Assembly: GCF_023544465.1 (NCBI RefSeq)
Contig: NZ_JALPVL010000002.1
Span: 765,733-829,732 of the forward strand
Length of the DNA: 64,000 nt
Direction: 5' to 3'
DNA from: Paractinoplanes maris
GTDB taxonomy: Bacteria; Actinomycetota; Actinomycetes; Mycobacteriales; Micromonosporaceae
Shown piece after piece: positions 31,583 through 39,171 of the stretch (position 1 is the first letter of the stretch; each line of letters begins with the position of its first letter). The notes beneath the pieces were generated by a model. The model saw nothing but the letters and a program-made list of their open reading frames with translations. It made no database searches and was not told the origin of the DNA. Made by a program: the position numbers and the translations under genes.

Positions 31583-33274
31583 CTACTGTCGCCGGGCGGG
31601 CCGGAACTGCTCGGTGTGCAGGGCGAACGACCGCTCCAGCTTCGGCATCCAGTAGGCGTCGTCGTGCCGGCCCGGCCCGAGCTGGTAGTCGTGCTTGACG
31701 CCCTTGGCAGCGAGCAGCGTGCTCATCTGCTGAGCGGCCACCCCGAACCGGTAGTCGTCGGAGTCACCGCCGTCGAAATAGAAACGGTGCCGGCTGAGGT
31801 CGGCGGCGCTCATCGAGGCGACCAGGGTGAGCGGGCGCAGCCCGGCGTTCGCGGCCTGCTCGGCCGGCGTACCGACCAGCGGGCCGAAGCTGAGCGCACC
31901 CATGTGGCTGGCGATCGAGCTGAACACGGTCGGGTTTCTCAGACCCAGCGTGAAGGCGCCCTGGCCACCCATCGAGACACCGCTGATGCCCCGGTGGTCA
32001 CGGTCCGGGATCGTCCGGTAGACCCGGTCGACCATGGGGACGATCTCGTCCACGATCATCGACCGGAAGTTGCCGGCCGACGTGTCGACATACCAGCCGC
32101 TGTCGCCGTCCGGGAAGACCACGATGGCCTCCTCCAGGTTCTTCTCGGTGGTCAGCTTGTCGAGCACCGTGTCGATGTCCCGCGACTCCCACTCGATGTT
32201 GCTGCCGTTGAAGCCGTTCAGCATGTAGACGACGGGGAAGCGCTTGGCCCGCGTACGGGTGTAGCTCTGGGGCAGGTAGACGTTGAACTGCACGCGGCGT
32301 GTCATCGCGGCCGACTCGTACTCGTCCCGGAAGAACCGCGACTGGTCACCGAGTTCGACCGGCCGGCGCGCGTCGAAGTAGAGCAGCTCGCGAGCCGGCG
32401 CGAGGTTGCCCCAGGTGCGGATCGTGTCGACGACCAGCCGTCCCCGGCCGTCGACGAAGACCTCGGCCTGGGTGTCGGTCAGCGTCGTCCGGCCGGCCCT
32501 GAGCTCCGCGATCCGGCGCGCGGCGGTGTCCCCCTGGTGGAAGAAGCCGTCGGCCAGCGTCGAGGCATAGGCCCGGATGTCGCCGGCGGCGACAGCGCGG
32601 TGCTGCTTGCTGAGCACGGCACAGACCTGGGCCAATTGCGTACGGGTGGCAGCCTTCCCGGTGATGCCGGCCAGCGTCCGCAGCCGCGCCTTGGAGAAGA
32701 GCCCGACCGGCCCCTGGTGGAAGCCGCCCCCACCCGTCCCGTCATAGGCCCGCACGGCGATCACATTGGTGGCGCCCCACCGCAGCAGCCCGTCGGCCGG
32801 GTAGTACTCCCGCGGCACCTCCCACGTCGAGTCGAAGGTGGGCGGGAACCCCCCGGTACGCCCGATCTCGGTGCCGTTGAGGAACGTCTGATCGGCGTCA
32901 TCGATCTTCCCGAGCGCCGCCACCACCGCCGAGTCGGTGACACCGGCCGGCCGGGCCGGAAGCGTGAACGTCTTGCGGTACCAGGCGAAGCCGTCGTAGG
33001 CGGCGAGGTCGGTGACGGTCCCCCAGTTGTCCGGCACGCTCCAGTCCCGCCAGCCACTGTCCACAAACGAGGGCTCTGACCAGCCCGGGTCGTCTCCCGT
33101 GGTGAACTTCCAGCCGCTGCCGGCCAGGTCCACCCCGAAGTCGACCGACCCGGTGGTGGCGCACGAGGTGTCCTGCGGTGGGCCGGCCTGAGCCGCCGAC
33201 GGCACTCCCACCGCGGTGGCCAGGACTATGACGGTGCTGAACAGCGCCCGACGGCGCCGACGAGTCGAAGACAT
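31583..33274 (-). CDS. Secreted esterase (antigen-85/esterase-D-like) with N-terminal galactose-binding-like domain
   Basis: 563 residues. Signal peptide MSSTRRRRRALFSTVIVLAT ending at AQA (residue ~29). Residues ~45-185 form a beta-sandwich like those of glycoside hydrolases (WSVPDNWG, WYRKTFTLPARP, TFLNGTEIGRTGG). A linker region (~195-290) precedes an alpha/beta-hydrolase (~300-555) with nucleophile motif GVSMGGQGA, oxyanion region YMLNGFNGSN and a C-terminal His in GPGRHDDAYW. Predicted extracellular carboxylesterase, perhaps on acylated glycans. The upstream frame extension is not coding; ATG at 33274 gives the signal peptide. Confidence 0.85.
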   Translation of the reverse strand: MSSTRRRRRALFSTVIVLATAVGVPSAAQAGPPQDTSCATTGSVDFGVDLAGSGWKFTTGDDPGWSEPSFVDSGWRDWSVPDNWGTVTDLAAYDGFAWYRKTFTLPARPAGVTDSAVVAALGKIDDADQTFLNGTEIGRTGGFPPTFDSTWEVPREYYPADGLLRWGATNVIAVRAYDGTGGGGFHQGPVGLFSKARLRTLAGITGKAATRTQLAQVCAVLSKQHRAVAAGDIRAYASTLADGFFHQGDTAARRIAELRAGRTTLTDTQAEVFVDGRGRLVVDTIRTWGNLAPARELLYFDARRPVELGDQSRFFRDEYESAAMTRRVQFNVYLPQSYTRTRAKRFPVVYMLNGFNGSNIEWESRDIDTVLDKLTTEKNLEEAIVVFPDGDSGWYVDTSAGNFRSMIVDEIVPMVDRVYRTIPDRDHRGISGVSMGGQGAFTLGLRNPTVFSSIASHMGALSFGPLVGTPAEQAANAGLRPLTLVASMSAADLSRHRFYFDGGDSDDYRFGVAAQQMSTLLAAKGVKHDYQLGPGRHDDAYWMPKLERSFALHTEQFRPARRQ

Positions 33275-33644
33275 GCCCGCTCCTGCGTTGCGTGATCGAA
33301 CAAAAAACGCGGTGGCCGAACACTCGCAACGTTTCGAACCGATGTCAACGGTGAAACGTATCGATTCTGTGCGCGTGAACACTGCAGCTGGTTTAGCTTC
33401 CCGTATTCCTGTTGGAAGATGTTCGTACTCCGGTTCCGGGTATCTGGCGCAACCGCACTTCGCCACTCGTGCAGATCCTGCGAATTCGAAAGGCGCGCAG
33501 TGACACGCACAGTGGGGAACAGCCAATCCACCTGGACCAGTCGAACTCGACGCGGCAGGAGGATTGACGTTCGCAGTGGCATCGTGTGATCTGGACACTC
33601 CGTCACGACCCGTGTGATGGCGGTGATCACTGAACGGCGAGGGT
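33275..33644. promoter_or_regulatory. 370-bp divergent intergenic region with inverted repeat
   Basis: The lowest-GC stretch of the window. ACGTTTC (33329-33335) and GAAACGT (33353-33359) form a 7-bp inverted repeat separated by 17 bases, 55-85 bases upstream of the esterase start. This could be an operator for a LacI/TetR-type regulator. Promoters for both the esterase and the AAA-vWA-CHAT operon must lie here. No small gene is supported. Confidence 0.45.
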
Positions 33645-34049
33645 GTGGACCACGACGAGCTGGCTTTCGAGCTGACCGGATTGCTCGACCGGTGGGCACC
33701 CACGGCAGCCGAGACAATCGATCTCAGCGGCGCCGCCTCGTACGACGCGGCCCAGCTCGACGTCGACTACTACTTCCGCGAGCACCCCGGAGTGGATGCC
33801 GCCACGGTAATCCTCGCTGGCGTGAGTATCGGTGTCGTCTCGCGGCGCAGCCTCGCCCGCAGCCAGGGCACGGCCGCCGACTCCAATGTCGGCACCGGAG
33901 AGCGTCTGGAACTCACCGTCGACTCCACGCAGTACCGGCTGCTCGTGTTCGTTTGCCCCGACTGCGGGACTCAGGACCATCGCATTTTCTACGATCCGCG
34001 CGACCTACCTCGCTGCGCCGGACACGGCGAGATGGCGCTGCGCCGATGA
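33645..34049 (+). CDS. Zinc-ribbon protein, first gene of the AAA-vWA-CHAT operon
   Basis: 134 residues, GTG start with GGCGAGG upstream. N-terminal acidic helical part (DELAFELTGLLDRWAP), a middle alpha/beta part (YYFREHPGVDAATVILAGVSIG) and a C-terminal zinc-ribbon candidate: CPDCGTQDHRIFYDP then CAGHGEM. No known family recognised. The stop overlaps the next gene's ATG (ATGA), so it belongs to the six-gene operon. A role as sensor, adaptor or effector regulator is inference from context. Confidence 0.75.
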   Translation: MDHDELAFELTGLLDRWAPTAAETIDLSGAASYDAAQLDVDYYFREHPGVDAATVILAGVSIGVVSRRSLARSQGTAADSNVGTGERLELTVDSTQYRLLVFVCPDCGTQDHRIFYDPRDLPRCAGHGEMALRR

Positions 34050-34978
34050 GCCTTGAAGCTGCGGGTAAGCCGCCAGACACCTTGGCCTCATCACGGTTCT
34101 TCCGGACCGGTTACCTGCCTACGTATGCGGGTGCTCTGTTCCTGATCATGTTGGTCTGGGCCGGCGCCCCGTTCGAACGGGTGCACTTCGATGAGGCGTG
34201 GAAGACCGCCAAGAGCCTGACCGTCATCGAGGCTCTGTTGCTGGCCCTTGGCATCGTCCTGATCGCGGTCATCCTGCAGCCCCTTCAAGCCGGCCTGGTG
34301 CGGGTGCTCGAAGGGGAATATCCGTCCTGGCTCGGGTCGGGCCTGGCCAGACGGTTCCACAGATGGCGCCGCGCCTTGCTGGCCGACCGAGCCGAGTCAC
34401 GTCTGAAAGCTGCCGTCGGCGCTCCCGGGCACGACCAGCTGATCCAAGAAGCCGGAGTCGCTGCACAACGCCTCCGAAGTCGCTACCCGGCTGAGTACAA
34501 CGTCCGGCCCACCACTCTCGGCAATGTCCTCGCCGCCACCACGGAGACTGCGGGAGCCGCGTACGGGCTGGACGCGGTGGTTGCCTGGCCGCGACTTTAT
34601 CCCCTGCTCCCGGATCCGTTCCGCGCGATCGTGGATGATCTGCGGGACAGTTTGGACGCTTCGGCACGGCTGTGCGCCGTCACGGCGCTGACCGCGGTCG
34701 CCACGGCAGTGCTCGTCCTTCCGCGATCTGGCTGGTGGGCACTGCTGGCTGCGGCGCCCGCGGCGCTTGCCGCGCTCAGCTACATCGGCGCGGTACGAGC
34801 GGCGACGGCGTACGGGGCGGCCGTTCGTTCTGCACTCGACGTGCACCGGTTCGCTCTCGTGAAGGCTTTGCACCTGCCGCTTCCGACTGACCACCAGACC
34901 GAACGCCTGCTGAATCAGCAGATCAGCGACTTGCTGCGCCAAGGGGTCCCGCTCCTTCGTCCGTACGTTCACGAGTGA
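34046..34978 (+). CDS. Membrane protein of the AAA-vWA-CHAT operon
   Basis: 310 residues. Two hydrophobic segments near the N-terminus (~25-45 and ~60-80), a cytosolic helical middle with Arg-rich stretch, and another hydrophobic pair at ~215-250; a helical C-terminal tail follows. Unknown family. ATGA overlap with the zinc-ribbon gene and 12-base gap to the AAA+ gene. May anchor the complex to the membrane. Confidence 0.75.
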   Translation: MSLEAAGKPPDTLASSRFFRTGYLPTYAGALFLIMLVWAGAPFERVHFDEAWKTAKSLTVIEALLLALGIVLIAVILQPLQAGLVRVLEGEYPSWLGSGLARRFHRWRRALLADRAESRLKAAVGAPGHDQLIQEAGVAAQRLRSRYPAEYNVRPTTLGNVLAATTETAGAAYGLDAVVAWPRLYPLLPDPFRAIVDDLRDSLDASARLCAVTALTAVATAVLVLPRSGWWALLAAAPAALAALSYIGAVRAATAYGAAVRSALDVHRFALVKALHLPLPTDHQTERLLNQQISDLLRQGVPLLRPYVHE

Positions 34979-34990
34979 TACGAGGCGCCG

Positions 34991-36010
34991 ATGACCAGCC
35001 CAGCCCAGCCGAAGGTCGGCGATCCGCTCGTCCTGCCCTACAGCCGGATCGTCGGACAGGCGACGTTGCAACTCGCACTCGAGATCTCCTACGTCGAACC
35101 GGCCGTCGGCGGCGTGCTGGCCACTGGTCAACGCGGCACGGCCAAGTCGACGACGGTTCGCGCCTTCGGCCGCATGGTGTCCGGCCGACTTCCGGTGACT
35201 CTGCCGATCGGCGCTACTGAGGACCGGATCGTCGGCGGTTGGAGCGTGGAGGATCTGGTCGACGGCCGCACCGTCTGGAAGGCGGGGCTGCTCGAGGAGG
35301 TGGGCGGCGAAAAGGAGCCCGGGACGACCGACGAGGCGGGTGGCAGGAAGATTCCCGGAATGCTGTACATCGACGAGGTCAACCTGCTTGAGGACCACCT
35401 CGTCAACATCATCCTCGACGCGGCCGCAACCGGGATCCTGACGGTACAGCGCGACGGCGTCAAGAAGGAGAACGTGAAGGTCGCCTTCAACCTGGTTGGC
35501 ACCATGAACCCCGAGGAAGGCAGCCTGCGGCCGCAGCTGCTGGACCGATTCGGCCTGGTGATTCCGGTGCGAGCGGCAAGCGAGGCCAACCTGCGATCCC
35601 AGGTGCTGACCGAGGTTCTGGACTTCGAGCAGCAGGTCATCGAACTCGGCGGGAAGGTCGGAGCTCTTTACCGCGACGACAACAAGCGCTACCTCCAACT
35701 TGAGAACGCGCGGCAGCGGCTCGATGACGTCGCCGTCCCGCCGGGGATCATCGAGATTGCCGGCCGGATCGCGGAACTGTTCGACGTTGAGGGCCACCGT
35801 GGCGAGCTGGCCATGCTCCGCGCGGCTCGCGCGCTCGCCGCGATCCGGAACAGCCCCGCGATAACGCCGAAACTGCTGGCTGAGGTCACACCCATGGCCC
35901 TCATCCATCGCCGGGCCACGAGCGACAGCGGCCGGCTACGTTCCTGGTCCATCGAAGACGACAGTTTATTGGCCGCCTGCCTGGGTGACGTCGCACCGGC
36001 GGCGAGCTGA
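34991..36010 (+). CDS. AAA+ ATPase of the magnesium-chelatase I / MoxR type
   Basis: 339 residues. Walker A GQRGTAKST (46-54), Walker B MLYIDEVNLL (124-133), sensor-1 LVGTMNPEEGSLRPQLLDRFGL with Arg finger, and a C-terminal lid (~235-330) with LRAARALAAI. Closest to ChlI/BchI, which forms hexamers acting with a vWA D subunit. No chelatase H subunit and no tetrapyrrole gene is near, so this is a chaperone-type copy rather than a chlorophyll or cobalamin enzyme. Followed by its vWA partner with overlap. Confidence 0.9.
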   Translation: MTSPAQPKVGDPLVLPYSRIVGQATLQLALEISYVEPAVGGVLATGQRGTAKSTTVRAFGRMVSGRLPVTLPIGATEDRIVGGWSVEDLVDGRTVWKAGLLEEVGGEKEPGTTDEAGGRKIPGMLYIDEVNLLEDHLVNIILDAAATGILTVQRDGVKKENVKVAFNLVGTMNPEEGSLRPQLLDRFGLVIPVRAASEANLRSQVLTEVLDFEQQVIELGGKVGALYRDDNKRYLQLENARQRLDDVAVPPGIIEIAGRIAELFDVEGHRGELAMLRAARALAAIRNSPAITPKLLAEVTPMALIHRRATSDSGRLRSWSIEDDSLLAACLGDVAPAAS

Positions 36011-37922
36011 CCAAGTCGTGCAGCCGGCAGACACCGTCCTCGAACGGATCACAGGCGTGCTATCCTGCCTTGCCCTCGACTCGCGTCTGGGCGGTGTGCT
36101 CTTCATCGATCTGCGTCCCGATCTCCTTCAGCGGCTGGCCACTTGGCTCAACGACTCGCTCGCCGGGCCGGACGGGTCGCATGACATCGTCACGCTGGGC
36201 GCGGCCGACACCGACGAAGATCTGTGGTGGCGAGTCAGTCCGCAGAATGTCACGCCAATGGGATTCCGCCCGACACCGGGCCCGCTCATCGATGCGCCCG
36301 GTGCGCCACCCAAGACGATCATTGTGCCGGACCTGGCCCGAGCCGGACTGGCGGTGACCCGTGCCGCCACCGTCCTGATCGGATCTTGGGTTGGAGTGGC
36401 CGACCGGCACGGGATGCATGCCGAGTGGGCACCTGGCTCTCGGTGGCTGAGCGCCTGCGCGCGATCAGATCTGCCGCGGCTCTCACCTCATCTGCTCGAC
36501 CGCTTCCCGATGCGGGTGGACGCCCGCGACCTGAGCCGTCAGCCGTTCGATCCGAAGGCCGTGCGGAAATGCCTCGAGACGGCCGGCGACGAGCCGTTGA
36601 TGCCGGTCCTTCCGGCGCCGATGCCGGTCCGCCGCTGGTCATCCCAGCGACGGCCACCGACGTTGAGTCCTGAGGCTATCGATCTCGTCACGGACCTTAT
36701 CGGCGCCACCACGGCCCCCCACCGGCGTGATCTCGCGCTCGCCCGTACGGCTCGCGCCATCGCGGCCTGGGAAGTGGCCGACGTCGTCGACGAGGATCAC
36801 GTCCGGGCCGCGGCGCGGTTGATGGGACTGCCAGTCGGTGCCGCCGACGACAATGCCGTTCCGACCCCTCTGCCGACACCGCAGCCCGCCTCCGCTGTCG
36901 CCGAGGAGGTAGTGATTCCGCAGTCGTCGAACGCAACGAGCGCGTCGTCGACCGCGACGAGCGCGACAGCTGAAGCGCGCAGCGAGCGGCCGGAAGTGAA
37001 GCCCTCCACCGTACCTGTCGCCGAGCGGAAACCGACCGGCGCGGGCCCGTCTGTCCGGCTCGCGGCGACCGCGCTCCCCCCGGGCCGGGCAGCGTTGATC
37101 GAACCGGAGAAAACCCTGTATCCGGAGAACGATGACACCTCGATCGCCGAATACGCGTCGCTGCGTCGGCCATGGCAACGCGTTGGCAGCCCGTCCCAGC
37201 GACGAGGAACCATCATCGGCGCCGAACCGACCCGGCAACTGGCGGACATCGCGGTGGTTCCTACGATGCTTGAGGCGGCGAAGTTCCAGTCGGTGCGACA
37301 CCACCTCACGATTCGCCCATCGGACCTACGCCGGCACCGGCGGCAACCGCTGCCCGATACGGCTCTGGTCCTGATGATCGACCACTCCTGCCGACGGGAT
37401 TGGAATTTCACCGCCGCTCTGAGCCCGTACCTGCGGTGGGCCTACACCCAACGGTCGGCGGTCAGTCTCATCGAGCTCGGCCACCGCGAGACCGAGGCCG
37501 AGTTGCGCGCCATCCGGCGGCGACTGGGCGGCACACTCGACCCCGGACTCGATACTGCGCTTGGCCGGCATCCCGGTCGGGCTACGCCGTTGGCTGCCGG
37601 TCTTGACCTGGCAATCCAGGAGATGCGCCTGTACCTCAGGAATCTACCGATTCGTCCGGAGGGCTCCTGGCTGGTCGTAGTGTCCGACGGCCGTGGCAAC
37701 ATTCCTCTGGAGGCGAGCCAGCGCAACTTGCGCCCGACGGCGGTCAACCGGGCGGGTATCGATGACGCGGTGACGGTCGCCGCCGATGCGGCGCGACTGC
37801 CGGCCGTCCGAGTGGTGATTTTGGCGCCACCGAGCCTCGCACACTACCGGGACCTTCCGTTCGCATTGGCCGACGCGATGGGCGGAATCGTTGCCCGCAC
37901 GGAGCCAAGTCATGACGGCTGA
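35985..37922 (+). CDS. Chelatase-D-like protein: degenerate AAA+ plus C-terminal vWA domain
   Basis: 645 residues. N-terminal degenerate AAA (~15-285: RLGGVLFIDLRPDLLQRLA, lid LVTDLIGATTAPHRRDLALARTARA) without a Walker A. A low-complexity Ala/Ser/Thr/Pro linker (~290-360) follows, then the vWA domain (~455-640). MIDAS residues: D466 and S468 in MIDHSC with the third serine replaced by Arg; T in RATPLAAGL and D in VVVSDGRGN are kept. GTG at 35985 overlaps the AAA+ gene by 26 bases; GTG at 36018 is possible. Expected to pair with the preceding ATPase and to bind the CHAT protein or its target. Confidence 0.85.
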   Translation: MTSHRRRADQVVQPADTVLERITGVLSCLALDSRLGGVLFIDLRPDLLQRLATWLNDSLAGPDGSHDIVTLGAADTDEDLWWRVSPQNVTPMGFRPTPGPLIDAPGAPPKTIIVPDLARAGLAVTRAATVLIGSWVGVADRHGMHAEWAPGSRWLSACARSDLPRLSPHLLDRFPMRVDARDLSRQPFDPKAVRKCLETAGDEPLMPVLPAPMPVRRWSSQRRPPTLSPEAIDLVTDLIGATTAPHRRDLALARTARAIAAWEVADVVDEDHVRAAARLMGLPVGAADDNAVPTPLPTPQPASAVAEEVVIPQSSNATSASSTATSATAEARSERPEVKPSTVPVAERKPTGAGPSVRLAATALPPGRAALIEPEKTLYPENDDTSIAEYASLRRPWQRVGSPSQRRGTIIGAEPTRQLADIAVVPTMLEAAKFQSVRHHLTIRPSDLRRHRRQPLPDTALVLMIDHSCRRDWNFTAALSPYLRWAYTQRSAVSLIELGHRETEAELRAIRRRLGGTLDPGLDTALGRHPGRATPLAAGLDLAIQEMRLYLRNLPIRPEGSWLVVVSDGRGNIPLEASQRNLRPTAVNRAGIDDAVTVAADAARLPAVRVVILAPPSLAHYRDLPFALADAMGGIVARTEPSHDG

Positions 37923-39171
37923 GGGCATCGCCCGCCTCTTGAAGGCAGAGCCGGACGCGCCCGGCGGTCGGCCGGACCCGCAGGCCGCAGCGCGGCGCGA
38001 AGCGCCGCGGATGCCTTCGCCAGCTGCGGTGGGCATCTCGGTGTCACATGCCGAGAAACAAGATTTAAGCGAAGAGCTCAAGCCGGACACGGCCCTCATG
38101 AAGATCATCTGGACGGAGCGCGACGGGCAGGTCCGCTACCGCTTCGAAGGATATTTTCGGGGCCATGTCTGGATCGACGAATCAGCCGGTTGGCGGAAGG
38201 CCGCGCCCGACATCGGCGCAGCGCTCGCCGGCCCGGAGGACGGCCGCGACGAGGTCGCCATCCTGACGGCGGCCGTCGACTACTACCAATTCATTCGCCA
38301 GTGGTCGGACACGAAGTTCGAACTCGGCAAATGGCTTACCCGGATCCGCCGGGCCGCTGGTCCCGACCTGCATCTGGTCGTCTGGGACGACACGGACCTC
38401 GGCATCCCTTGGGAGCTGATCCGGCACAAGCTGGACGGGCCGCCTGACTGGCTTGGCGTGACCACACAGATCACCAGGTGGATGACTATCCGGGACGAGC
38501 ACAGGCACGATCAGTTCAGTGCGGCGCCGGGGCCGTTCCGATCCGGAGGCGAGATACTGGCGTTCGAAGATCCCCGCTTGGTCGAGGATGACGCGCAGAG
38601 CATCGCCGGCTTGGCCAGCTGCCGCCGGATGGCCAAGCTGGGTGACTTACTTGACGAGCTGCTGGCCGAGGTGGACTCATACGGAGTCATCTACGTGCGG
38701 GCGCACGGCCGGCACAGCGACGATCTGAGTAAGAAGCGCCTGGCCGACGTGACCCTGGCCGAGTTCGACGACTGGCTCCCGGCTGTCCAGCTGTCCCAAC
38801 CGATGGTGTTTCTGAACGCCTGCGATTCCGCTACGCCAAGCTTCGATCCAGCCTACGGTGACGCGCTGGGCCACAGCTTCGCCGAAACCTTCCTCCGTAA
38901 TGCGGCCGCAGCCGTGGTCGCGACCCTGGGCGAAGTACCGACCGGATCATCGGCTGCTCTCGCCCGACGCATCATCCGGGACGCCCGAGCCGGCGGGGTA
39001 CACATTCCCGAGTTGCTCCGGAGCCGGCGGGCGGACGCCGTCAAGAGCCTCCCGAAGACCACCCGTAACCTCGAGCCGCGCCAACAGGCCGCGATCCTGA
39101 ATTTCCTCTACACGTCCATGTTCGTGTATTACGGTCACCCGGACGCGATCTTCGCCCTGGAGCAGTCATGA
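37912..39171 (+). CDS. CHAT-domain caspase-like cysteine protease
   Basis: 419 residues. Disordered N-terminal ~50 residues (Pro/Ala/Arg), an intermediate alpha/beta domain (~55-190, WTERDGQVRYRFEG), then the CHAT protease with catalytic H265 in YVRAHGRH and C304 in VFLNACDSA. LVVWDDTDLGIPWELI matches the CHAT core strand preceding the His. No TPRs or membrane helix. ATG overlaps the vWA gene by 11 bases, and its stop overlaps the next gene's ATG (ATGA). CHAT proteases act as effectors in abortive-infection and NLR-like systems; here activation probably depends on the AAA+/vWA pair. Confidence 0.88.
   Translation: MTAEGIARLLKAEPDAPGGRPDPQAAARREAPRMPSPAAVGISVSHAEKQDLSEELKPDTALMKIIWTERDGQVRYRFEGYFRGHVWIDESAGWRKAAPDIGAALAGPEDGRDEVAILTAAVDYYQFIRQWSDTKFELGKWLTRIRRAAGPDLHLVVWDDTDLGIPWELIRHKLDGPPDWLGVTTQITRWMTIRDEHRHDQFSAAPGPFRSGGEILAFEDPRLVEDDAQSIAGLASCRRMAKLGDLLDELLAEVDSYGVIYVRAHGRHSDDLSKKRLADVTLAEFDDWLPAVQLSQPMVFLNACDSATPSFDPAYGDALGHSFAETFLRNAAAAVVATLGEVPTGSSAALARRIIRDARAGGVHIPELLRSRRADAVKSLPKTTRNLEPRQQAAILNFLYTSMFVYYGHPDAIFALEQS

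Noticed and set aside
33275..33703. Extended N-terminus of the secreted esterase
   Set aside because: The stretch is not coding in composition and the signal peptide begins at 33274.
34991..37922. Magnesium- or cobalt-chelatase for tetrapyrrole synthesis
   Set aside because: No large H/CobN subunit or pathway genes are linked, and the pair is coupled to CHAT and TreS-like genes.
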